A DNA stretch of 33,868 bases from Saprospiraceae bacterium (GTDB lineage Bacteria; Bacteroidota; Bacteroidia; Chitinophagales; Saprospiraceae), in contig JARGNR010000063.1 of NCBI GenBank assembly GCA_029212405.1, forward strand, positions 1-33,868. Reading direction: 5' to 3'. Under the pieces are notes generated by a model that saw only the letters and a program-made list of their open reading frames with translations, had not been told where the DNA came from and did no database searches. Position numbers and translations under genes: made by a program. Of the stretch, positions 1-6,147 are shown piece after piece. Positions within the stretch are counted from its first letter, which is position 1. Each line of letters opens with the position of its first letter.

Positions 1-53
1 TATAACCATAATTATGAATCAAAAGTCGGTGCAGTTGCATCGGCTTTTTTTGT
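1..53 (+). terminator. Tail and terminator of an upstream copy of the mini-protein gene
   Basis: Bases 1-53 are nearly identical to 722-775, the stretch that follows the first complete mini-protein gene. They hold a GC-rich hairpin (25-32 paired with 37-44, loop AGTT, two G-T wobbles) followed by seven T. The window therefore starts just past the stop codon of another array member whose coding part lies outside. Confidence 0.8.
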
Positions 54-205
54 TTTACCACAGCTAGAAACGGCCTTCTTCCCCGTATTTAGTATTCGAT
101 CAGTCTCAATCAAATCAGGCATCATTCAAGCTTGGCGATGTATTTCCACAGCTTCACGCATTCACCCAAATTACCATCCTCCGTCTACCATTGCCACAGT
201 GAAAA

Positions 206-377
206 AATGACCGAAAATCCTTTTGCAGATTATTTTGATGCGTTGGTAGACTTTCACTTTATCCTTGGTCGAAGTGCTTGCAACTAAATATTACTTTGGG
301 CGTCTTTATCTCGAATTACAATTTACAACCGCTGAAAAGCAACATTACAATTAACCCATTTTAAAGATTAACAGATT
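206..377 (+). promoter_or_regulatory. Conserved leader of array unit 1
   Basis: This stretch aligns almost without gaps to 925-1094 and, more loosely, to 1669-1794. The strongest blocks are GGTCGAAGTGCTTGCAACTA (267-286), CGTCTTTATCTCGAATTACA (301-320) and AACAGATT directly before the start codon. It probably carries the promoter and 5' untranslated region. I could not place a convincing TTG/TAnnTTTG Bacteroidota promoter in it. It also encodes an open frame ending in GRSACN-stop at 287. Confidence 0.6.
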
Positions 378-704
378 ATGAGAATTACTAAGAATTTAAT
401 GTTTACTGCCCTTTTTGCTTTGATTTTAGGAACGGCTTCTGCAAACACTAATCCTGAGAATACAACGGCCAGAAAAGAAATTAAAACCTGGATTCAAAAA
501 GCAAACTTAGCAGAGAACCTGCAAAAAGATATTACTGTTCATGTAACATTTATGGTCAATGAAAAAAATGAAATCATTGTTACATCAACTGATCAAGAAA
601 ACTTAGACAGCACCATTAAGTCAACTTTGAATTATAAAAAGTTGGAATCTACTGACATGCTTGTCAACAAGACCTATACACTACCTGTAGTGCTTAAGAA
701 GTAG
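378..704 (+). CDS. Secreted mini-protein, TonB C-terminal-like fold, copy 1
   Basis: This 108-aa protein has a clear signal peptide: basic MRITKN, a hydrophobic stretch and an A-S-A site near residue 22, leaving a mature domain of about 86 aa. The mature part reads V-x-V-x-F-x-V-N, then a turn with K-N-E, a strand ending in S-T-D, an L-D-x-x-I-K helix, and finally Y-T-L-P-V near the C-terminus. That order of elements, especially the closing Y-x-L-P-V strand, resembles the TonB C-terminal domain, but there is no membrane anchor or proline-rich linker. It is likely periplasmic or exported. The gene ends in tandem stops TAG TGA. It is roughly 80% identical to copy 2. The fold assignment is inference; no function is known to me. 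Confidence 0.85.
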   Translation: MRITKNLMFTALFALILGTASANTNPENTTARKEIKTWIQKANLAENLQKDITVHVTFMVNEKNEIIVTSTDQENLDSTIKSTLNYKKLESTDMLVNKTYTLPVVLKK

Positions 705-746
705 TGAGCGTTTTTTCATAGTTATAACCATAATTATGAATCAAAA

Positions 747-775
747 GTCGGTGCAGTTGCATCGGCTTTTTTTGT
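747..775 (+). terminator. Rho-independent terminator of copy 1
   Basis: Eight-bp stem 747-754 with 759-766, loop AGTT, followed by a T tract (767-773). It lies 42 bp past the stop codon. The sequence matches the one at 25-51. Confidence 0.85.
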
Positions 776-924
776 TTGTACCATCTTAAGTCCATCCTAA
801 TCTTCATATTAGATTGCTCTTCACTTGACAATACTACGATTCTCATTAGTCAATGTTATAGAAATTCCCCTTTACTTAAAACAAAGAGCAGACACAGTCA
901 TTCCGCTCATTTTCAAGCAAATAG

Positions 925-1094
925 AATAACCAACATTCCATTAGCAGAGTATTTTCATGCATTGGTAGAGTTACCCTTTATGGTTGGTCGAAGTGCCTGC
1001 AACTAAAATCATTGAGGGTCGTCTTTATCTCGAATTACAACTTACAATCGCTGAAAAGCAAATTATTTAATTACCCATTAAAAAATAACAGATT
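925..1094 (+). promoter_or_regulatory. Conserved leader of array unit 2
   Basis: Homologous to 206-377. Bases from CGTCTTTATC through CGCTGAAAAGCAA (1021-1062) differ from unit 1 at only about two positions, so this non-coding part is conserved better than parts of the gene. The GRSACN-stop open frame is also present, ending at 1006. Confidence 0.6.
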
Positions 1095-1424
1095 ATGAGA
1101 ATTACTAAAAGTTTGATGTTAACTGCCCTTTTTGCTTTGGTTTTAGGAACTGCTTCTGCGAACACCAGTCCTGAAGAGAAAACAGCGAGGAAAGAAATTA
1201 AAACCTGGATTCAAAAAGCTAAGATCTTTTCTGAGATTAAAGAAGATATGACGGTCCATGTCACTTTTACCGTCAATGATAAAAATGAAATTATTGTGAC
1301 ATCCACAGATCAAGAAAAATTAGACAAAACTATAAAGTCTACCTTGAATTATAAAAAATTGGAATCTACTGACATCCAAATCAACAAGACGTACACACTC
1401 CCAGTTATTTTAAAAAAGTATTGA
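1095..1424 (+). CDS. Secreted mini-protein, TonB C-terminal-like fold, copy 2
   Basis: 109-aa paralogue of the 378-704 product. It has the same signal peptide pattern (MRITKS, hydrophobic core, A-S-A) and the same mature domain with V-x-F-T-V-N and terminal Y-T-L-P-V. Differences from copy 1 concentrate in residues 43-52, between the first helix and the first strand, while the central strand and helix around residues 66-92 are almost unchanged. The first of the tandem stops found in copies 1 and 3 has mutated from TAG to TAT, so translation runs one codon further to TGA and adds a C-terminal Tyr. Probably exported to the periplasm or surface; function unknown. Confidence 0.85.
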   Translation: MRITKSLMLTALFALVLGTASANTSPEEKTARKEIKTWIQKAKIFSEIKEDMTVHVTFTVNDKNEIIVTSTDQEKLDKTIKSTLNYKKLESTDIQINKTYTLPVILKKY

Positions 1425-1456
1425 ACGGAATCATTCGTTATCCATAATTTTGATAT

Positions 1457-1490
1457 GAAAGCTGATGCAATTGCATTGGCTTTCTTTTTT
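1457..1490 (+). terminator. Rho-independent terminator of copy 2
   Basis: Twelve-bp stem 1457-1468 with 1473-1484, loop AATT, two G-T wobbles, then CTTTTTT. The stem is longer than in copy 1 and several bases changed while pairing was kept. Confidence 0.85.
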
Positions 1491-1668
1491 ATTTAAAAAT
1501 GAATGTAAAAACACCAAATCCAACTTCATGAAATCAAAAATCATCAACAGTAGAGAATTAAAATGTAGCTCTTTGGATAAGAGTAATTATTGATAATAAT
1601 GGTATTAAGTTTTGCTCATTTCTACCTCTTTTTGATCAAAATTTATTTTAAGGAATTTTTAACACGGA
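1491..1668. other. AT-rich spacer, nothing recognised
   Basis: This 178-bp spacer between the copy 2 terminator and the leader of copy 3 shows no convincing open frame, hairpin or similarity to the spacers at 54-205 and 776-924. Confidence 0.5.
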
Positions 1669-1794
1669 TTAGTAGAGAAAAATGTGACTTTTCGTCGAAG
1701 TGGTTGCAACTAAAATGAATTCATCTCGTCTTTTAATCGAATTACACATTACTACAAACTTTTATTACCTAACCCATTTTAAAATTAAGAGATT
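1669..1794 (+). promoter_or_regulatory. Conserved leader of array unit 3 (diverged)
   Basis: Retains GTCGAAGTGGTTGCAACTAA (1694-1713), a CTCGTCTTTTAATCGAATTACA block, and AACCCATTTTAAAATTAAGA just before the start codon. The coding-like frame here reads GRSACN as RRSGCN before the same stop, and its 5' part is degraded. Confidence 0.5.
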
Positions 1795-2121
1795 ATGAGA
1801 ATTACTAAGAGCATCTTATTTAGCGCTTTATTTACTTTGATTTTGGGTACAGCGTCTGCCAACACTAATCCTGAAACAAAAACAGCTAGAAACGAAATCA
1901 AATCTTGGATTCAAAAAGCAAACTTAACTGCAGATTTAAAAGAAAATTTAACAGTAAATGTAACATTTATGGTGAATGCAAAAAATGAGCTTATCATCAT
2001 GTCAACAGATAAATCAAAGTTTGATAAAAGAATCAAATCTGTATTGAACTATAAAAAATTAAAGTCTTCGGATATGAAAGTGAATGTATCATACACACTG
2101 CCCGTAGTCTTGAAGAAGTAG
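1795..2121 (+). CDS. Secreted mini-protein, TonB C-terminal-like fold, copy 3
   Basis: 108-aa paralogue, the most diverged of the three but collinear over its whole length. Signal peptide MRITKSILF followed by a hydrophobic core and A-S-A. The mature domain keeps V-x-V-T-F-M-V-N, L-N-Y-K-K-L and Y-T-L-P-V. Tandem stops TAG TGA are kept as in copy 1. It is the last member of the array; the next gene is on the other strand. Exported protein of unknown role. Confidence 0.85.
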   Translation: MRITKSILFSALFTLILGTASANTNPETKTARNEIKSWIQKANLTADLKENLTVNVTFMVNAKNELIIMSTDKSKFDKRIKSVLNYKKLKSSDMKVNVSYTLPVVLKK

Positions 2122-2159
2122 TGAGCGTTTTTTCATAGTTAAGCATAATTATGAAAACT

Positions 2160-2187
2160 AAGCCGGTACGAGAGTATCGGCTTTTTT
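2160..2187 (+). terminator. Rho-independent terminator of copy 3
   Basis: Ten-bp stem 2160-2169 with 2174-2183, capped by a GAGA (GNRA-type) tetraloop, then a T tract. It ends the array. Confidence 0.85.
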
Positions 2188-2202
2188 ATTTATAAGCTAT
2201 AC

Positions 2203-2649
2203 CTATTGATTATTCAGCGATTCTAAATAATCTGGAAGTCGATCACATAAAAAATATTTCCATCCTCCTTCACAACTCTCTCGTTTAAATTCAGGAACAT
2301 CCGTTTGAAAATCATCTAAAATTTCTGTAGTCAGCTTGATTTTTGTGGTAGTCTTAACTTGTACTAATTCAAAATGAACATTTGAATCTCCCTTATATCC
2401 TTCATATTTCCAATTGTAAGAGATTTTATTTCTAGGAATAACGTCAATAATTGTCCAAACATGTGGAAATGCTCTGTCATCAGAATGGACAGTAAATTTA
2501 GTTTCAAAACCTACTTCAGCCCTAAATTCATGAATCTCCTTAAAAAACCAATTGCGCATATGCATTACCTCTGTAATTGCCATCCACACTGTTTCAAGAC
2601 TCGCATTAATCCTATTCTCAATAATAATTGGGGGATCTGATTTTTTCAT
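2203..2649 (-). CDS. SRPBCC / AHSA1-like domain protein
   Basis: About 148 aa from the chosen start. The order of elements fits the START-like SRPBCC fold of AHSA1-type proteins: an opening strand I-I-I-E-N-R-I-N-A, then S-L-E-T-V-W-x-A-I-T, a central P-x-V-W-T-I-I-D-V-I-P strand pair and a C-terminal helix with G-G-W-K-Y-F-L. Such proteins bind hydrophobic ligands or act as folding accessories; the ligand here is unknown. An in-frame ATG at 2685 would add 12 residues. I prefer 2649 because the domain begins right after it and because a terminator at 2705-2738 would leave almost no room for a promoter before 2685. It follows the secreted repeat protein in the same direction but behind that terminator, so it is probably transcribed separately. 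Confidence 0.8.
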   Translation of the reverse strand: MKKSDPPIIIENRINASLETVWMAITEVMHMRNWFFKEIHEFRAEVGFETKFTVHSDDRAFPHVWTIIDVIPRNKISYNWKYEGYKGDSNVHFELVQVKTTTKIKLTTEILDDFQTDVPEFKRESCEGGWKYFLCDRLPDYLESLNNQ

Positions 2650-2704
2650 TCTAAATCCAATTTTACTGCAAATGACATCAACCATTCGAATACAAAATGG
2701 TATA

Positions 2705-2738
2705 AAATAAAAAAAGCCAGAGTAAAAACTCTGGCTTT
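2705..2738 (-). terminator. Terminator of the thioredoxin-SprB gene
   Basis: Perfect 11-bp stem 2713-2723 with 2728-2738 and a four-base loop. Read on the minus strand it is followed by a long T run (poly-A at 2708-2715 on the plus strand). It lies 20 bp past the stop of the gene that ends at 2759. Confidence 0.9.
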
Positions 2739-2758
2739 CTTCAATTTTAAATATTTCA

Positions 2759-5700
2759 TTAATGAATTACAATGAATTTTTCCAATGTTCTATCGGTAGC
2801 ATTGCCAAATTCAATATAATACACACCAGGTGCTAGATCAGTAACATCAATTTTTGCATTGATCACATCACTATTGTATTTCTTAACTGAAATCAGCTTT
2901 CCATAAGCATCAATAACTCTAAGTTGAGTCGCCTCTTTATTTGTCAGTTCAATATTAACGTTCAAGTAATTTACAGCTGGTACTGGATAGATTTGCATTC
3001 CTGTAACAAAAGCCAAATCTTCAACACCAACAATTGTACTTTTCACTTCAAATGGTCCGAATGTAATTGTACATCCATTTTCATCTGTAACATCAACTGT
3101 ATATTCACCAGCAGATAACCCTTCCACAATTGCAGAAGTGGCTCCATTGCTCCAAGCATAGGTCAAACCACCTGTTCCCCCTGACACATCAATAGAAATA
3201 CTTCCATTTCCGTCATTATTGGTCTCATCCGTAATTTCTACTAAATCTTGAACTATTTCAGAAGGCTCATCCAATGTATACGATTCAGATTTTTCATAGC
3301 CATAATTATCCGTTAATACCATTGTATATTCTCCCATTACAAGTCCAGTAATTTCAAGTTGGTCTGAAGTAAAACCATTCGGTCCTACCCATGAAATTGA
3401 ATATCCTGGCTCTCCACCTGAAGGAGTTACAGAAATTGAACCCATTGCCTCTCCATAACATGCTATATCTGTAGCTGCTGTTTCATATACCAATTGCGAT
3501 ACAAAGTAAACATCTTCACAATAGGTATCTTCTCCACAATCATTTGTTACCGTAAGACATACTTCATAAGTACCTGTTTCATCAAATATCGTAGTAGTGT
3601 TTTCGTCTGTCGCACCAAAACTCCAACTAAAATCAAATGGTTCTCCAGTAGAATTGTTTGTTAATTCTAGTACCCCATCATTTAGATTGGTTGTAAACCC
3701 AGACTCAGGATTGATAATTACTTCATCAACAACAACGGAAGAAGTTGCTGAACATCCATTGGTAGGATTAACCACCATCAAAGTATAGGTACCAGCATCT
3801 GAAACATCAATAGACAAACTTGTAGTATTGATTATATCTCCACCTTCATTCATCCAAGTAATTTCAAAATCATCCACTTCACCTTCCAAATCAGCATCAA
3901 TAGATACTGTTTCTACCGTACACGTTATCGTTTCTGGTTGTTCAATACTAACTTGTGGAAGATCTGCTGAAAGCGAAACTACAGCCTCTGCCGAACTTTC
4001 ACATCCATTGCTTCCTCTAGCTACAGCGAGGAATGTTCCTGCCATATCTACTGTTATACAATTTGCTTCTACTTCTCCATCTTGAGTAGTCCAAGTTACT
4101 GTGGTGGATGGATCAACGTCTGCACACAACTCAACTTCTGTAGTTGTACAATCCAACACTTTATCTTCTACTTCTACCGTTGGAAGTGCATCATCCAATT
4201 CTACTGCAACAGTCATTTCATCTGTACAACCATTGTCTGTATTTGTAATCAATAATTTGTATGTTCCAGCAGCATCAACTTCTGCCATATTTGTATTTGC
4301 TCCACTTGTAATATTACCATCTTCACTGGTCCATAAGTAAGTGATATTATCTCCATCAGTAGATCCTGAACCGTCCAATACTGTATTTTCTGTATCACAA
4401 TCTAATGTTTCAGGAGCTTCAATAGCTACTGCTGGAGCCTCTACATTCTCCTCAACTGTCACATCCATTGTTTCAGAACATCCTGTATCATTATCCAATA
4501 CTGTCAAAGTATAGGTACCTGCTGCATCTACTGTTGCATTTAGATCAGTTGCTCCTTCCAAGATATTACCATCTTCAGTACTCCATGTATAATCAATATT
4601 ATCTCCTTCTGAAGATCCTTCACCAGAAACAATTACCTCTAAAACTGAACAATCCAATCCGTCATCTACTGAAGCTGACACCATCGGTCCTTCTGTTGAA
4701 TTTATTGTAAATGGAGATGTTTCTACACATCCATTGTCATCTGTAACTGTCATTACATAATCTCCAGGAGCAACATCTTCGAATGTTCCTGTAAAATTAG
4801 GTCCATTTCCATAATCATAAGACCAAGGTCCTGATCCTCCTGTAGCAAATGAAACAACTCCTCCATCTTCTGCACCACAATTGGCATCCTCTGGCAGCGA
4901 TGTCAACGTAAGTAAATTAGGTTGATCAATTTCATAGATATCCTCAGCAGTACATCCTTCTTGATCGGTAACAGTTATCGCATATACACCAGCTGGCAAA
5001 CCATCAGCGTATGACCCTGTAAATCCTGTATTCCACAAGAATGAATATCCTCCATTTCCTCCAGATCCTCCGACATTAATTGCACCAGAGTTTTCTCCAA
5101 AACATAAAACATCTGAAGAAGCTAATAATTCAAGCTGGATAGGTCCATCAGCTGGTCCTCCCACTTCGAATGTCTCTACGATAGCATATCCATTATCATC
5201 AGTCGCTGTCACAGAATATGTTCCAGGCTCCAATCCATCAATATTATCGGCATTTGGAGCACCATTACTCCACATATAATCAACTGTTCCTGCACCATTA
5301 AGTGTAGTGAGTTGAATTGCACCTTCACCAGGACATGTTGCATCTGTAATAGAAGCCGATACTTCCATTTCAAATGATTCAAAGAACCAACTTGCCCAAA
5401 CTGAAAGACTTGTTTCTTGACCTACTTCAAAAACACCATTGTTTCCATTTGCAGAAACTGCATAAATGGTAGGATAATACCCTATTTGATAATCATTTGC
5501 CATTCCAGATGCATTTCCTGCGGCTAAATCTATAAATGGAAAATCATGTCCTGTGACCCAATCACCTTGTGTGCTACTATTACAACCAGGAAGGTTGTAC
5601 AAGCAAGCTGTATTTGTATTTAAATCGGCTTCGATATAAAACACCCTAATTTGATCTGTTCCATCTGGTCCATATGTATCGTGAAGATTTTCCATTGTCC

Positions 5701-5920
5701 CTGTTTGGTGAAAATTCCAACAAGGACCGCACCAGGTAGCCGAAAATTCTAATACTACATGCTTACCTGAATTCAGAATGGTATACATATCCCAAGTATT
5801 GCCATCTAAATCTGTGGCAGTCCAACCAGGAGCTGTTGTTCCATCTGGAATTTGTGCATTCATATTGAGCACAAAGCAAAATGAAAAAATGAGTAAAAAG
5901 TGTAAACGTAATGTTTTCAT
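2759..5920 (-). CDS. Secreted thioredoxin-like protein with SprB/Ig-like repeats and T9SS sorting domain
   Basis: 1053 aa. Residues 1-23 form a signal peptide ending N-A-Q. Residues about 24-185 are thioredoxin-like, with W-C-G-P-C at 63-67 and a downstream Y-Y-P-T-I that fits the cis-Pro loop. Then follow about ten repeats: three SprB-like units (C-x-G-x-x-x-G-x-I pattern and G-x-Y-x-V-T-V-T-D-x-x-G-C), four Ig-like units with D-C openings and D-A-G-T-Y-x-L closings, one PKD-like unit (F-S-W-S-F-G), and two more SprB-like units. Residues about 975-1053 are a type A T9SS sorting domain (Y-P-V-P-A-V-N-Y-L-N, L-A-P-G-V-Y-Y-I and terminal K-F-I-V-I-H). It should be exported through the Sec system and T9SS and anchored at or released from the surface. 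The CxxC site suggests a thiol-disulfide role, but the substrate is unknown. Confidence 0.92.
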   Translation of the reverse strand: MKTLRLHFLLIFSFCFVLNMNAQIPDGTTAPGWTATDLDGNTWDMYTILNSGKHVVLEFSATWCGPCWNFHQTGTMENLHDTYGPDGTDQIRVFYIEADLNTNTACLYNLPGCNSSTQGDWVTGHDFPFIDLAAGNASGMANDYQIGYYPTIYAVSANGNNGVFEVGQETSLSVWASWFFESFEMEVSASITDATCPGEGAIQLTTLNGAGTVDYMWSNGAPNADNIDGLEPGTYSVTATDDNGYAIVETFEVGGPADGPIQLELLASSDVLCFGENSGAINVGGSGGNGGYSFLWNTGFTGSYADGLPAGVYAITVTDQEGCTAEDIYEIDQPNLLTLTSLPEDANCGAEDGGVVSFATGGSGPWSYDYGNGPNFTGTFEDVAPGDYVMTVTDDNGCVETSPFTINSTEGPMVSASVDDGLDCSVLEVIVSGEGSSEGDNIDYTWSTEDGNILEGATDLNATVDAAGTYTLTVLDNDTGCSETMDVTVEENVEAPAVAIEAPETLDCDTENTVLDGSGSTDGDNITYLWTSEDGNITSGANTNMAEVDAAGTYKLLITNTDNGCTDEMTVAVELDDALPTVEVEDKVLDCTTTEVELCADVDPSTTVTWTTQDGEVEANCITVDMAGTFLAVARGSNGCESSAEAVVSLSADLPQVSIEQPETITCTVETVSIDADLEGEVDDFEITWMNEGGDIINTTSLSIDVSDAGTYTLMVVNPTNGCSATSSVVVDEVIINPESGFTTNLNDGVLELTNNSTGEPFDFSWSFGATDENTTTIFDETGTYEVCLTVTNDCGEDTYCEDVYFVSQLVYETAATDIACYGEAMGSISVTPSGGEPGYSISWVGPNGFTSDQLEITGLVMGEYTMVLTDNYGYEKSESYTLDEPSEIVQDLVEITDETNNDGNGSISIDVSGGTGGLTYAWSNGATSAIVEGLSAGEYTVDVTDENGCTITFGPFEVKSTIVGVEDLAFVTGMQIYPVPAVNYLNVNIELTNKEATQLRVIDAYGKLISVKKYNSDVINAKIDVTDLAPGVYYIEFGNATDRTLEKFIVIH

Positions 5921-6017
5921 TAATGAAGGTTTTGCTAGTTAATAATTTGAAATTGCGTTAAATCTACAAATTAACTTTCGAATGTCTTAAAGATGACAAG
6001 CGATAATTTCAAAATCA

Positions 6018-6046
6018 ATGGTTTATTTCGATATCTAATAAACCAT
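6018..6046. repeat. 10-bp perfect inverted repeat in intergenic region
   Basis: ATGGTTTATT (6018-6027) and AATAAACCAT (6037-6046) are perfect inverted copies with a 9-base spacer. It lies about 100 bp upstream of the thioredoxin-SprB start codon. Neither side carries a T run, so an operator or an mRNA hairpin is more likely than a terminator. Confidence 0.5.
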
Positions 6047-6092
6047 AAAAATTATTGTTCGCAAAACGTAAAAAATGAAATGATAACAAAAT

Positions 6093-6121
6093 AAAATATG
6101 GGAGCTAAAGTCCCATATTTT
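6093..6121 (-). terminator. Terminator of the NagB/PIG-L gene
   Basis: Eleven-bp stem 6093-6103 with 6111-6121 and a 7-base loop, 26 bp past the stop codon at 6148. On the minus strand it runs into T-rich sequence. The stem contains a GGGA/TCCC core with A-T flanks. Confidence 0.75.
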
Positions 6122-6147
6122 ATATACTCAGAGTTAATTTTTATATG

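Larger units (their letters stand above)
1..2187 (+). repeat. Tandem array of ~700-bp gene units (three full copies plus a tail)
   Basis: Start codons of the three genes lie at 378, 1095 and 1795, giving periods of 717 and 700 bp. Each unit contains, in order, a poorly conserved spacer of about 150 bp, a conserved leader, a 108-109 codon gene, a conserved ~30-bp tail and a hairpin terminator. The tail (a GAGCG TTTTTT CATAG motif then ATAATTATGA) is clear in units 1 and 3 and partly decayed in unit 2. Units 1 and 2 are closest to each other; unit 3 is more diverged. The pattern points to successive tandem gene duplication. Confidence 0.9.

Noticed and set aside
776-1006. 76-codon plus frame upstream of copy 2 as a separate gene
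   Set aside because: Only its last ~25 codons are conserved in the other leaders and the start region is not; kept as a leader observation rather than called as a gene.
1-2187. Array as integron cassettes or a CRISPR-like repeat
   Set aside because: Repeats contain full genes with own terminators at ~700-bp spacing, no attC-like sites or integrase, and no short direct repeats with unique spacers.
4101-4710. Plus-strand frames opposite the SprB-repeat gene
   Set aside because: Low-complexity Ser/Thr- or Leu-rich shadows of repetitive minus-strand coding sequence.
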